Below are positions 36,445 through 50,500 of a stretch of DNA of 64,000 nt, piece after piece. The translations under genes were made by a program, and so were the position numbers. The DNA comes from Serilophus lunatus. Lineage: Eukaryota > Chordata > Aves > Passeriformes > Eurylaimidae. The stretch's first letter is position 1. Each line of letters opens with the position of its first letter. The stretch spans positions 708,282 to 772,281 of the forward strand of contig VXBA01005117.1 of the NCBI GenBank assembly GCA_013399895.1, read 5' to 3'. The notes below the pieces were generated by a model that ran no database searches, was not told the origin of the DNA, and saw only the letters and a program-made list of their open reading frames with translations.

Positions 36445-39400
36445 TTGATGGGCTAAACGACAGTACAGATTTAGTCTAAATCATATTTTATAGTATTCCT
36501 GCAAAACATTTGGGAACTTCACTGAAGGCAATGATACAAGACAAAAAAATTTGGTGTCTGGGAGAGAAAATCAGATGCTTGAACTTTAATTTCAGTGGAA
36601 GACATGTTATTGGATCCCTCCTCCTTACAAATGCCTGCTGAAGTATTCCATAGGTGTTCATCCTACAGCTTATCTAGAATCAGGACCTTGAAGTCACTTC
36701 TTCTGGAAACGTTTTCTGAGTTTTGCCTGTCTGACAGTAGTGTAAGTTGTCAGTAGTGATATCACACAGACACTGAGAAATGCAAGCCAAGAACTGGGCT
36801 AAACAGGTCAGTGAACTTCAGGTACTGCTGGGAAGAGAAGGGTTTGGAGCATTGCAGGTATCAATGGACGTGCTTTAGTGCCTTGTAACCTCCACAAATT
36901 AGCCTCTGGATTTTGAATAGATCAGTGCCCGCTATTAGTGCATCAGGGATTTACAGCCTTCAGATTTTTTAAAAGGTTTTATACTGCTCTTCTGAAGATC
37001 ACAAGGCACACCAAGAGGTGTATTGTAACCAGAATGAACAGTGACTATGTATTAACTTAGTGCTTTTATTTCTAGTCTTAAAAAGAGAAGAAAATGGTAC
37101 TTGAGGTCACAGAGATTTGAGTCAGGTGCAGTGTTAGTGTCTAGAGAAACGGAAATATTTTGTTCCATCAGACATTTGAGAAAAAATCTAAAGAAAGTGC
37201 CTGCAGGCTAAAACATCACCTTTTCTTCTGTTCAGTCGCAAACAAGAGAACAATGGGAAATAGCAGGTAACAAAGTGATAGTTAGACTATAAATAGGCCA
37301 CCAAGTTCTTATTTTAATTACAGGTATATTCTTCATGTGTGCTACAACAAAACGGCACAGCACAGAGATCCAAAAGTTATGCAGAAGGATTTTGTCATTA
37401 TCTGTGTCATGGCTGTTTTTAATTTTAAATTTATTTTCATTGTCAGTGATGTTTCCTCATCCCATTTCATTCTTGTCTTTCATTTTTCTCTGAGATGGTA
37501 CTTCACTTGTTTTCAGCCTGCCCACTATTGCTTTTGCAGAATTTCTTTCTGAATACTTTCAGTATAAATCTGGCTTGAGCAAACACTAGAACTGAAAATG
37601 TTCATTTTATCCTAGGATAGATATTTTTCTCTGTTGGATGCTTTCATTTGACTTAGTACCCCCTGAATATTGACCATATTTTGACAATTTTTCTAATTCC
37701 AATCTTTAATTAAAAACAAAACAAAGGACTTGTTAACATTATTTAATATTATTTCACTGTGATTGACAGTGGAAACTGCAGTTCATATCAGAGCTGCAGC
37801 TAATTAGTCAGTCATTACAGTGTGCTTCAGTTAGATGGCAGAACTTAGTTCTATACTCTGAGCTACCCAGTTGTAAGGGCATGACAACAATGTGTCATTT
37901 GCCAAGGACTGCAAAGTGAAAGCTTTCACTTTGGCATGATATAAGAAAAAATGAACCTTTACAATAAGCTCCATGTTTAATGCTGGATCACCTCTGAAAC
38001 TGTTATCAAACTGTGCTTTGACCACAGCAGGGAAGCATTTGATTAACTAACAACAAGAAGGAATGTGATGAACAATGAGACATCAAAGACAGCAGCTTCC
38101 TGACAGCAGTTATTGAACAGTGATTAATGAATGACAGAAATGAAGAATGTATAACCTCCAGTATATTTAAGAAGGCTAATAAGTACCACAAGGTGGAGTT
38201 CAAAAAAGTCATTAATTGGTAAAAATATAAAACTTCACATTTGGTCTGGTCTAAAAAAAGACCAACTGTATAGAGTGACATAGCTAATACTCATAATACA
38301 GCTTTCTTTTTTAATGAAAACATCTTTGTTTATTTGGAGGGAGGAAGATTTGTGTTATTTCAATAAGCACTGCAATAACTCAGAATACTGGCCATGCTTT
38401 AACAATGACCAGAACTTATTTACTGCTCTTAATTTTCATTGTACCTAAATAGTGTTGAGTTGACAATGGCAAAACAGAAGAATTTAAGGAAGAGCAGAAA
38501 TATTAGAAACATCAGTGATCTGAAATAAGGTGGAAGATAATTGAGGAAGTGCTGTTAACATGCTGGGATCAAAGCATGTTAAGCACTAGGCTGCCCAATG
38601 TACATAAACACCATCCGGTGCAAGGTATTGAGGTTCCCCTCAGTCTTAATCAAGTTTTTGAAACTGAACAAGTCACCCTTCCACAGCCAAAGTGTGGCAG
38701 CACTATTCTCACAAAAGGAGGCCACCGGAAAACCTCTGCTCCCCTTTGCAACAGCACAAAAATGAGGGCAGTCATTGGGATTAGAAGAGATCAGATCCAG
38801 CTCCCTCCTCTGCCTACAGGGATTGTTAAATCTCTCAGAAGAGTCCTAATTAGTGTGCTATGAAGTATTCTATGGAAGAATGCTCTTGGTTGCTCCTGAT
38901 GTTATTGTACTTGGCATTAAATAATTAAATCTTTGCAGGAGAAAAGATGCAAAGGAGAGACAAGGGGATGGGGCTGGAGGAAGACAGAGAGAGAAAAAGA
39001 GAGAACAGGACTTTTAAACGTGTGTGAGAAATTCAGATGTGTATTCTTATTCCTAAAACTACACTAAGAGCTCACACTACATAGTCATTGAAGGAGGAAA
39101 CATGTACCTCCCCATCACAAGTAGCCTTCTATCTGCTAAACAAATCAAAATTTCTTTTAATTAAATGTTAAGAGGTTTTTGGGAAACTCAAGATGTCTGT
39201 TGTTGCATATGCTCATAGAACTTCTTTCCTGCAGGGAGGGTCAGACCCCTTCAATAAGCTGAATTGCCTTTGTGTCTCTGAATAGTTGGACTTGGAGATA
39301 AATCCTTTCAGCAAGGTTGCTGAGGAGTACAAAGCATGTAGGAGGGAAAGATTTATATATGTGGTCTTCGTCCTTCTGAAGTCAAAATTTAACTCGTGAT

Positions 39401-42400
39401 AGGGCAGATATATGGCTGAAGCGTTTCATTTGATTAGGAAGCTGTAAGACAAGTTTATATGGCTGCTCCTCAGTCTTTGCTATGAGATCGCTTTGTTTTA
39501 TTTTTAGGGGACATGACAACAGGTTGAAAAGGGCTTTTCTATATGATATAAATCATGTTTGTGGCTGAATAACCTATATAGTTCTACTGATACAGCTACT
39601 TAAAGCCATACAATTGTACAGACCAAGGGGCAGGAGAGGGGTTCTACTGTGAGAGAGATTTTTTTTGTATGACTTTAATGCTGGGTAGCAATAATTTTTT
39701 GTGCATGTGTCTAAATATAAAACATACTAGAAAGTCGTGCCTGGGAAACTATTTCTTTAGTGACAGCTTTTTAATTGTACCTGTGATCTCTGCAGGTGAT
39801 AGCCTAAGTATATATGGTTTTCAGAAACTGCATATTGAGGCAGTGATGAACATGTTTAATAATTGTTACTTCTGGGCTTTTTGCAATGCTTTAATAAGAT
39901 AAAGTTATACCTGAAGTTAATACTTTTCTGTGTGAGATTGAAAATGTAATCTAGTAATAAGAAGTTCCCTTGTATCACTCCAAGATAATAAGCTTTCTGG
40001 AGTTATCAAAAGTTTTGAGGGCTTGAGAAAAGAAAGATCTTTTCTTGAGACCATCATTGCCTATCTGGCTAGAAACAGTGTTTCACTGCTTTTACACACA
40101 GAAAAAGGGACTTATAATTAGTAATGTTCACTGAAGGCTTTCAAAGACTCTGTTACAGTCTGAGGATACTTCAGGAGTTAGGCAGGGCAAGGTCAGGGTT
40201 TCCAGCATTATGATCCTATTAGTACAGAGCACTTAAACTAATCTGTGCTGTGTTAAGACTAAGTTAACCCCAGAGCTCAGAAATGGTGTTGAGAGTTCAG
40301 CAGGCAGCACTTAAGAGTTGCTGTAGCCTCAGAGCCTCTGCAAGGCACCCAGAGCCTCCCTGGCAGTGGCTGATCCATGTGCCTTATCAAGTGCTCTGGC
40401 TGCAGGTGCACCAGTATGGTTTTGAAGAGAACTTGCTGTACAGCAGTTCTAATTGTGCTGTTCATGGCTAGATATTCAAAATAGCTCCTTCTAAACAATC
40501 TGGTTTGAGCTCTCTGGAAATCAAAGTCCAGGCATCTTGCTAGACTTATAAAGATTTATATTTGAACATAATGTTCTTGATTTGGTATAAGCTCTTCAAT
40601 CCCTCATTATCCCAATGAAGGATTCATTTCAGTAATGAAGGAAATTATCTCTTTATATAATTGTATTTTTTTGTATTCCTGTGACTCAAAGCACATTACA
40701 AGTGCAAAATAGGAGTCTAATATTTTGATATAAAATGACAATTACAAAGGAAAGTTATTAAGCTTCTATTCATCTGAATTCTGGCAAAACCTTTGGTGCC
40801 TTATGGTGATATTCTCTGTCTACAGCTGTGCTGTAGAGACCAGAAAGCACTGCAAAGCTTTACATTTTGCACCCTCTTTAACTGTGATGCTGCGTGAAAT
40901 TAAACTACAGTTACATTATGAAGGCAGACTCTCCTGCATTCATCTCGAGTCAAAGAGCAGTTTACTTCCAAACTTGAAGGAAAAATGAGTTAAAAATACT
41001 CTATCTCCTGAGGGTGGCAATGAGGCTTTCCAGTCTCAGTATTGCAACACACCTTTACTTTCAGACTCTTGGACTGGTGGGCTGCTGAGTGGGATCAGGC
41101 TTTTGGGTATAAATCCTCAAGGTGTGCTAATTCATAGTCTCTCTCAGGCCTCTTGGATCTATGGTGTTTTGGATTCTGCAGTCATCTAAATATCTTTTTC
41201 TCTCAAGGACTTAAGCCACTAGTCTTTCGGCTTAGTATCAAGAGTATATTACTCTTTGACAGATTTTCCTTCTATTACTTTTCTTTAAAAGTATAGAGAT
41301 TTCAATTCTAGTAACTAAAGTGGCAGGGGCTTGCACAAAAGGTGTCTGTCTGTTTTCACCTAAATATGATTTATAATCTAGGTATATAAACATAAGGCCA
41401 CTGCATCAAGGAGATATTAAGCTTGATATTACATGAAAACTACCAGTTTGTCTTCATTATCTATTAATTTATCTATTTATCTCTCATAAGTGGTTTTATG
41501 GAATCTTTTAAGATGGCCAGTTCTTCTCAGCAAAAGCTATAGGTGTTTGCTGGAGAAGTAATGATATAAATCACTTTTCCTCTCCTGCAACAGTTTCTTT
41601 TCTGCTGAGAGTTCAAGGCTTTGTTGTTTCTACTTGTGCAATGAGTTGCACCAACTGAAGTTGGTATTTTTAAAAAATCTGTAAAGAACCTGATTTTGAT
41701 GAGGACAAGAGACATCAACTACTGAATCCTGTCTTCCATCCCATCATGTCTCTGAGGTCTGTGGCTGTGGTTGTATTGTAAAGCAGGATTTCTGGTTTTG
41801 ACAAAAGCAGCACATTCCTCATTTTATTGCTGGATATAGTTTCCCCAGCTATCAGTTTAGGACATTGTTTTCATGTCTGTTCTGCTGTCCATCTGGTGCT
41901 TTCATACACACATTTCTATCCACACTTCATTCGTATCCACCTCCTTACTTCGATGACAAGTCTTTCAAAGGACGTTTAAGGAATGTGCCAAACCGAGCAA
42001 ATCAAATTGCATTAACACATTAACACTGTTAAATGCATTATATGCCAGCCCTGACATACCACCAGTTTTATAGAAATTGCCCTCCAGAATACAGTAGCAG
42101 CGAAATGAGATAAGTATACGCCTCTTCCTACCCGGACTGCGGCCCGTTGCAGTTATGCTTCTCATTTCCTTCTGCAGTTGCTATTTCCCCTCTAAGTATC
42201 AAAGTCCCAGCTATGTTTTTTGCTTTTATGTTTGTCATAATGTTGTCTTCATCTTTGTTATGAAGAGTTCTGCGGTGGAGACTTTTGAAAAACATAGTTA
42301 TACAAGTGTTAGTTAAAACGTAGTGCATGTTTTCAGCCTCCTGCATTGGTATGGTACTCTATTTACCTATGACATTCTCAATTTTGCTGCAGTATCTGTA

Positions 42401-45400
42401 AGGAAGTGAGCTAACTTAATTGCAAAGTCAATGTTAAATGAATTTATAAGTCATGCACACTTTGCACAAGTATCTTCTTCCATGAACTTGAATTGTCATG
42501 TTAATTCAGTTTTCTCCTAAAGGATTTTGAGAGTGATGAGCTGATTTCCTCATCCAGTTTCACGTATAACAGAGAAACAGAGATAAGGAACTACTCGCCC
42601 TGAGCATAAAATCCTTCAAATGCTTACCAATGTTGTAGGAATCTTAAAATACAGTGAGGTCAATGTTTTCTTTTAAAAGAATATACTCAAGATGAATACC
42701 TGAAAAATAAGCTGCATAATGAAATGACATGAGAAGTGACTGCCTTGAGAATAACTTATAAAGATGATTCTTGCCCTTCAACTCGTGCTTTGTACTGAGC
42801 ATTTCTCTCACATATTAGTTTCCAAGTGGAATTTGGTGCCAGTAAATAATGAGTCCTTGAAATGGCTAGAAGTCAAGAAAGTTCTCCTCCTAGGAAGAAC
42901 GCTTTATTACAAGATCCCTTCCAAACCCCAGAATTATTCTGGAAGCAATCTGCAGCTCCAGTGGATAACCAACTTGAATTTGAATGGGCAATCAGCTGTA
43001 AGCCTGTTTGAATGTCCAAGGGGGATGATATGCTCCTTAGTTATATGAAAATGAGAGTATCAAATGGAAAAATTCCACAATTTTCCATTTCACATAACTG
43101 TGGTAATAACAGAAGTAAAGTTCTGCTATCTGAATATTTTATATGGTGCCCATACACAGTGATAGAAATTTGTCACATGCTCAGATGTGTTTTCTGCTGC
43201 ACTTCTCAGTCATCTTATGGTCTGGGAAAGTGCAGGAGTTTGGGAGAACATCAGAGCTCAAGAGAAGCATATCTGAATGTTTCCTGAAAGATCCTGGGCA
43301 AACGAGCATTGGTGGCTATGGAAATGGGGTGAATAACAATTGCAAGGGGCAAAGGGGAGGTGCAGGTAAAACAGGACCAACCTGATTTCTGTTCCAGAAG
43401 TGTTTGACTTTTTCAGTGCAACTTATTGCTACAATGACACCTCTGAAAGTCAGAAAAGCCGTGGGTCCATGGATTTGAATTGATCTCAGATGTTGTAGTT
43501 ATGGTCCTCTCTGGATTAAAATATTTGAATTTTGACTCCTAAGCATTATGAAAGTGTTGCCCTTCCACATCAGATACCATACAGGTGTTAGTAGGATTCC
43601 AGTTTGAAGGGGAATAAATTGTGCTCTGACCAGAGCTGTGTGCTGAGACAACACTGAAAAGTGTATTCTGTCACATGGAGGGTGTCTTCTGGTTCAGATC
43701 TCCTGGACAGTGAACTAAAATAGCTCCCCAATAACCATGATATTGAGAGAGATTTCCTTTCCTGATATTTTAATCTCTTTGTAACACGCAGGATGGTTGC
43801 GCAAGTTTCCTCTTTTGTGATAAGGAACACGTTATTCTGCGTTAATAGTGGAGGACAATGATTCTCCAAGTTTCTGTTGATTTATGTGCAGAATTCTTTT
43901 TACCAATGCCGAAGATTTGCCTCCAAAGTCACAGTATTTCTTTTCAGATATGCATATTTTAGATGCCACGCTCTTAATTCTAACTGAAATTCTGTTGCTT
44001 AAAAATAAATAAATAATGACGTCTACTGCCCTTGTTTCTGTTTTTTTCAGCCTTTTCTTGGTAATAAAGAGTGCTATAAATGATAGTTGAATCTGGTAAT
44101 TAGACAAGACTTCCCTTTTCTGTCCTGTTTTTTTTCCTTTGCTGTAATGAATTTTGTCTGTTTACTGGCTTGAGGTCCCTTCCTTCTGTGAGACTTATCT
44201 TTTTAATGGCAGTCATTTTTAACATGCACAATTTTTCTGCAAGCATGACATTCACTATCTCTATAATAACAATCATTTGGCTTATGATTTAAACCATTAC
44301 AGCACTGTACCATGCTGTGAGACTCAAATGCTGGCTTCACTTTTACATTGTTTACTTTCCTATCAGCATGTTGACAGTTCATAACTCTTGGCTACTTCCA
44401 CATTGACTGCATTTTCTGTAAAGCTTTAGAGGAAATAAAGAACTGCATTAGACAATTGGTTTTTTGGATTACTTGCTAAGCATGATGTAAACTTGGTGTC
44501 AAGATACTGAACTAGATAGTCACTCTAACATGGCATGAATTTGCTAGTAAAGTGTGAAATAGATGTAGCATCATTTTTTAAAACATATCTTAAGTTTAAT
44601 AGACAAAGATCAATGAAAACTTTTAACGACATAAAGACAAGATGGGATACCTTAAGTACGAAACTAATATAGCCATTGTTGCCTGGCCAATTTTTTTCCC
44701 TTGCTCTACTCCTCCCCTGTTTCTCATTTGAGGGACACTTCTTTACTTGAACACTTAGCCATGATGGTCTGTGAGGGGGAACGGAGCTCTTTGTTCCCTG
44801 CAATTATTTTATCTGTTTTCAGCCAGCAGAAACATGAGAAGGCATTGCTGGGAAAACTCAGGCCAAACAAGTTCTGGAAACTTAGCACAAGGGATACTTC
44901 AATATGAACAAATAACTAGGGGGTGGTTTCTAAAGCGGTTTACAACTCTAATAAATCGAGTGGAGTTTTTTTAGCTGTTTCTCAAGTCATATCTCTGCCA
45001 TGAGATTCTCAGACATATTTTGAGTCCTGTCTTATTTCAAAGAAAAGATCTAAAGAGTTTTTTACACAAAAAGGAGTTATTTTTTAGATATCCAACATGA
45101 GATGTACAAGTATTTAACTTGGGCAATGTTTTATGAGGCAGACAGTTTGTGGTGTACACATTTTAATCTTAATGAGCCTTCCTTTTAAAATACAGAGTAA
45201 TAATCTAGTCTTCTATACATCCAAATGCAAGTGTTGGCATAGAAAAAAGGTACATACTAAACCCAAAAATTTTTGCTGTACCTGTTTTACTACACTCTTT
45301 TATTTCTTTTTACAATTAGAGTTTGTTTCTTTTGTAGCAACAGTTCCACAGTTTGGTAATTAAAATGTGAAATAGAATGAAGGAGTAGTTCATGTCTTAA

Positions 45401-46425
45401 AGATGCTTGAAGCTTCCTGTCATAGGCGGTGCAGCGCCACAATTTGTTTTATGCAAAAATAAATTTGTTTAATAAAATCTCATTTTCCAAGCTTTAATAC
45501 TAACCAGTTGGGGAACTCATACTTTCCAATACTACTAATGACTTATGAGTATTTTACACTGTACACAAGCACAGTGTTACCTGGTTGCACAGCTACACTA
45601 CGAGTTTGCCTTTCTTATATTTAAGCTTCAGGAATTGTGTGATTATGGCTTTTTAAAGAAAACATTTATGGAGTGTTTAGTGGTAGATAAAGAGCTTGAA
45701 ATTGTGTTTTGAGCATTCAATTTAAAGGCTTGACATCTAAGGAAGTTAAAAATAGTTGAAAATGGTTTTTAGTAAATCTTATGTTGGGAAACTGACTGGA
45801 AATTTTAGGGGCCGGAGTTGCAGTTTTTGCATATGGCAAATATTGTTCATAATGTACAGGGATGTACCTGTATCTTTTTTGGATGAGATTGCAGGAGAAG
45901 CATATCATTTCAGTCAGCTTTTTGTTAGATGTTCTCTTGTGTACTTTCAGGACACCATGCCCACTCTCAATGTCTGCAGATGAAAATGTTTGGTTTTCTC
46001 CAATTTTTATCTTCCTTATAAGAGCATAGTGAATATGTACAATCTAAATTGATTTTAAAAAAATATTTTATTCCATTTTGCAATCTGCATCATGTTAATG
46101 TGGAAATATTTCTAAACTCTACTTCCTATTTATTCTGTATTCTAGCATATGAATTCACATTCTTGTAAAAGTAAGTGTGTAGGAGGAGGATAGGGAAGAA
46201 ATTATTCTTGAAACATTCTTTCTCCACTTGAGGTTTGACGTTGCTTTTCATCTGAAATTAAAATTGATGGTCAGAGAATAATTCGTGTTAATGCAGCTGT
46301 TATTCAATTTGAAAAATTTCTAACAGGAAGATAGTGCTCTTAGCTGGGGAACAAAGGGTCACAAATGTCATTCTGCACATCAAATTTTTCCCAATCTGCC
46401 CCTGAAGCAGAGGGTACATTAACTT
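36445..46425. other. Ten kilobases without a recognised gene
   Basis: Frames up to 104 codons (38,549-38,863, plus) with no known domain. A purine-rich stretch lies at about 38,941-39,009, and three to four ATAA/AAAT units at 43,999-44,016. GC-richer patches at 40,270-40,470 and 43,200-43,370 are the only local departures from the AT-rich background; the second contains an exon-like segment listed separately. Confidence 0.5.
43210..43365 (+). other. Candidate exon-like segment, unrecognised
   Basis: A tract CTGCTGCACTTCTCAG precedes 156 bp that stay open in one frame (from 43,212) and end GTGCAG before GTAAAA, a weak donor. The translation runs I-L-W-S-G-K-V-Q-E-F-G and ends in a Gly-rich, basic stretch with Asn and Gln. 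No domain is recognised. The other two frames also stay open for over 20 codons, so low stop density alone may explain it. Confidence 0.13.
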
Positions 46426-46502
46426 AAAAAGGAGAGAAGAAGAAAAATAAGAGAAAGAGAGGGAAAGAAAGAGAGACAGAGGGAGAAAGCAAGCAAGCAA
46501 GC
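46426..46502. repeat. Purine-rich tract ending in (AAGC)4
   Basis: About 60 bp of almost pure A and G (GAGA, GAAA and GGGA units), interrupted by single T and C bases, followed by four AAGC units at 46,487-46,502. Simple sequence; such tracts can adopt triplex DNA, but no function is implied. A 91-codon minus-strand frame across it is rich in Leu, Phe and Ser simply because the complement is CT-rich. Confidence 0.88.
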
Positions 46503-46765
46503 ATTTAAACAAGTATAGTGTCAATATGCTAGAATAGTCTCCTGAACCCCTTGTCATCCGTGATAAGGACATCAATAATAGTCATTGTCAACCTTCATTA
46601 AGCTCAGTTCATCCATTTTTATGTCCCTCAGGATGTTTTTCATTGATATTTTCCCTGGAAAGAGAAAAGGCCCTGCATTGAGCTACTGTATAAACCTTGA
46701 TTCCTTTCCTGAGGGCTCTTGGTACATAAGAAACAAATTATTTTAATTACTTTTTTCTGGTTTGA

Positions 46766-46780
46766 TTTTTTTTTTTTTTT
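46766..46780. repeat. T homopolymer (T15)
   Basis: Uninterrupted T run; simple sequence. Confidence 0.9.
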
Positions 46781-47324
46781 CCTTAATACTTTGTTTGTTC
46801 AGTTGGTTTTTCTTCTGGGTTCCTCTGGGATGTTTAACCTGTTTCTAGATGCAGAAGAGCTCTTGCTTATTAATCCACATAATTAAAGTCTAAGGAAAAG
46901 GGAAAGGTCTACTTGCAAACATATAGAAAAAGAAGATGCTAAGAAAATCAGATCCATGCTTTGCCTTCTCTAGGGATTTGTCTGAACATTGTTGCTGACA
47001 TCTCTTAGTTTACACATGTCTATGGTTTATTTTTTATATTCTTCTTAGTTCTCACACGTTGAGTTAGCAGTGACCAGCAACACCTGAGTTCTTTTTTGTT
47101 TTTTCACAAAAAGACAATCAGAAAGATAATATTCCTGGCTTTGGATTTGGAGTCTTTGCAAACAGAGGAGGTAGGTGTTTTGAGGAATGGATGTTGGTGT
47201 GTCCAGAAATGAGTTAACTCGCTATTTTACTTTTCTCGAAATGAAGAAAATTATTTCTAAATTCATTCAAGTGCTGCTCTCTTTTCAGCGCTCTCAGCAG
47301 TTCTTTCTAATATGAGAAGATACC

Positions 47325-47342
47325 ATATCAGGTATCTGATAT
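47325..47342. repeat. Perfect 7-bp inverted repeat, 4-base loop
   Basis: ATATCAG, loop GTAT, CTGATAT. An overlapping smaller inverted repeat (GATACC/GGTATC) shares part of it. Of a kind expected by chance in AT-rich DNA; listed for completeness. Confidence 0.75.
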
Positions 47343-47525
47343 CAGAAGGAAGGCTCACACACTCAACGTTGTTATAATTGGCAAGAAATGGTATATATAA
47401 TATCTAAAGTATTAGGAGTCTATGCCTTGAATTGTTGCTTCTTTTGAAGTTATTTTTTATACAAGGTGCTATTTTCTTAGACCTTGTTAGAGATTTTGCC
47501 CAGAAATAAATATTTTCATTGGGAG

Positions 47526-47537
47526 AAAAAAAAAAAA
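47526..47537. repeat. A homopolymer (A12)
   Basis: Uninterrupted A run followed by GGAAAAGGAAAGAAAA. Simple sequence. Confidence 0.88.
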
Positions 47538-50500
47538 GGAAAAGGAAAGAAAACTTATAGATAAAATACTTAGAAATCCCAAAAATACCTGGAAGTGTGA
47601 GCAGACTACTGGATTGCAAATTGAAACCAGATATTAGGCCCAAAGACACTCCTTATATTATACGTTAGTGTATATATTTTAAAAATCTAAAATTCAGAAT
47701 ATCTAACCTTTCTAAATCTAAAAATTCATGATATCACTACATATATACATGGAGCTGGCTTCTCATGTCTTTCACTTAAACACAAAACTATACAATCTAA
47801 CATAGCCTTGTAAAGAGACTCTGAGGAGAGAGACGTAATAAAAATGTTCTCATAACTGGCAATTTAATAATCCAAGAAGCATTTTTGGTGCCAGTACTGA
47901 AGACCTCTGTGAATTTAATTGCACAAGCTAGATTTTAAATTATTATTTAAATCTTGTGTAAATTTGACTATAGATTAGGTGATGCTACACTGACAGCATT
48001 GTCTCTGTTTACCCAAAACTTGAGCACATTTAGTAAAAAACAAATTACAGCACAGAATAGAAGTAGGTCTATTATGAAATCCCTGGAACTGGATGTAATT
48101 TTCTGCTTTCAATTAAATCTACCAAAAAAAACAAACCCTATCCTTTTTTTCACTATAACCTATCCAGCTGAGCTGAATTGCTTCTTCAGGTTCAGTTAAC
48201 AATGCAAGTGATGGTAAAGCTTGTTAAAGAACTGAGTGTACTTCCAGCCTGGTTATAAATAAGTCTATTCACAAATTCTCATAAATTTGAAATGAGTCTC
48301 CAGCAAACCTAGAGTGACCAATTTTGAATGTGAATAGCTGTAAAGTTTGTGTAATCTTCACTATCATTGGGAGATATCTGAGATCCTGTGATAGTATTTT
48401 TGTGTGCCAGGCAAAGAACTTGGTGAGTAGAAAGACACCTCTGCCAAATGTAGGAGCTGAGGTACATCAAATAGTCCTTCTTTAAAAATATGCATTGGAG
48501 TTCCATATATCCATTAATTTATTTGCTTGTTTCTGAGGGTTTGGGGAGTTTGGGCTTTTAAATGAATTTTGATCAACCAATCCCAGTCAAAGTTTCATTA
48601 ATGCAGTGTTTGCAGAGCTCAGGAAATTTCTTTCTCTGGTGTCACTTTTAAGAGACTCTTCAGGTGGTGAATGTACTCATCATCCTTCTTTTGTCAGTGT
48701 TACAGGACTTCATTACAGTGTGCAAGCACTTAAAAGGGCAGTGCCTGCTGTGTGAGAGACCTGTGCAGCTTATGAGAGAAGGTACCCTATAGTGTCATTA
48801 TGAGTTGTCAATGCAATTGTACCTCAGGCCATTCCCACAACATATCTAATTCTGTTCCCCTCTGACCCCTTTCATGGCAGAAAATGGTAGAATTGTGCAG
48901 TTGTGTCTTTGAAAAGTGGCGTAGAGCCTGGCACAATAGATTCCTCATAATATCATAGAGCATATTGAGCTAGACCTACAGAGATTTTGAAAGAGATGAA
49001 ATTACACTGATCATCATATGGGGCAGTTAAGTCTTATCTTCAGTCTTAAAAATAAAACATGGGTGTACTTCTTTTTTGCATTGAAAGCCACTCTACAAAA
49101 TGATGCATGAAATGATCATGAAATGCCGGCCTGAAAGTACACCATATTTTTTGAAATAAGTCAAATCCAGGGATTCTGTATGAGCCTTTCTAACACCAGG
49201 GCACCCTCTGACCCACATCCTCTAAAGGGATTGCACTCTGTGCAGCAACTTAAATGTCTCTGGCATCAAACTAGTGTAACACTCTGAGTTTCTTGTATGT
49301 GTGAGGAAATTGGAAAAATAATATTTTTTTTCTAATATGGCTTACAATTATCATACAACTGGTGTATTTACAGTGCCCTGGAAACAGGTATGATAGCCCA
49401 TCTTCATCTCCAGTGTGGACACACAATCTGCACTCATCATCTGAATCACATATTGGTGGGTTACACATCTCCCAGTTGTTACAGAGAATGGATGAAGTCA
49501 GAGGTGTCTGAGAGGAGGGAGGAGCACTGGAGAATCCTGCTTGGTGTAACTTTAGGAATGACAGACAAGCATGTGAATCCTGAATTTATGTGCAGGTAAA
49601 CACTTCATCACCTCACTTTTATACTTAGTTAAATCCAGATTTAGTGCCTGATTTTCTCCTTGTTTTATAGTTGTTAGGACATGTAGTTGGCAAAATATTG
49701 AACCAATTTACCCCTTTTTCCTCTGCCTACCCCACTTTAGAGCTGTGGTTCCTGGGAGAAAGCACAGGGATCTGAAAGCAAAATTATGTTCACCTCTTGG
49801 CTTTCTGTTGTAAGCATAATATTCAGAATGTTTTTGCCATATTAATGTGCTGCTCATAATTGTTAATATTGCCAGTGATTTACTGATGAGCCTCTTAACT
49901 CTAAGCAATGCTGTGACTCAATCCCTTTCCCTGTAGCATTAAGAACTAATTTGACAGTTGCTACAGGCAAAGCTGCGAGATGACTCAGATTGTCAAATGT
50001 CCTTTGTCCTCACAAATGCAAAATCCTGCAGCCAAGTTTCAAATGCAATTCCATTTTATTGTAATTTATTGTTCATTTCTCTTCTTGACACAGCAGCTCC
50101 CTAACAGGTCCGTACATCATTACTTAAATGCTTGCTCACAAAGGACTGTTGTCAATCACTGGCACAGAACATCAAGCAGAAAGAATGTCTGATCAAATAC
50201 ATTTTGAAAGGTCTGCCACAACAATAGGGAAAAGCTGAATCAAACTGGGGGAAGGGCTAAACAGGACTTATTTGTATCAAGAAGATGAGATTATTTTAAA
50301 TAAGCCTAAAACTCTGAAAATCGAGTGGAATTAATTCATTTCTAGGTACTACTCAGCATGCATATTCTTTAAAGCATTGATGATAATGTAAGTGGTGGCA
50401 ATATTAAAATACTAAAACCAATGAGCATAGCAAAAATGAACCATCATACCATTCAGACCTTCCTGGGGCTGAAAAGAACCTTGGACTCAGCCAGAAAATG

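Noticed and set aside
38549..38863. 104-codon plus-strand frame
   Set aside because: No domain, splice signals or composition change; size is within chance for six frames over 64 kb.
48950..49020. Possible antisense CR1 tail (ATCATAGAGCATATTGAGCT)
   Set aside because: The diagnostic TTGGAAGGGACC block is missing and spacing is wrong.
49271..49599. Exon-like segment with TTTACAG on the left and GTGCAG|GTAAAC on the right
   Set aside because: No frame stays open from the acceptor to the donor, and the overlapping frames on both strands are unrecognised.
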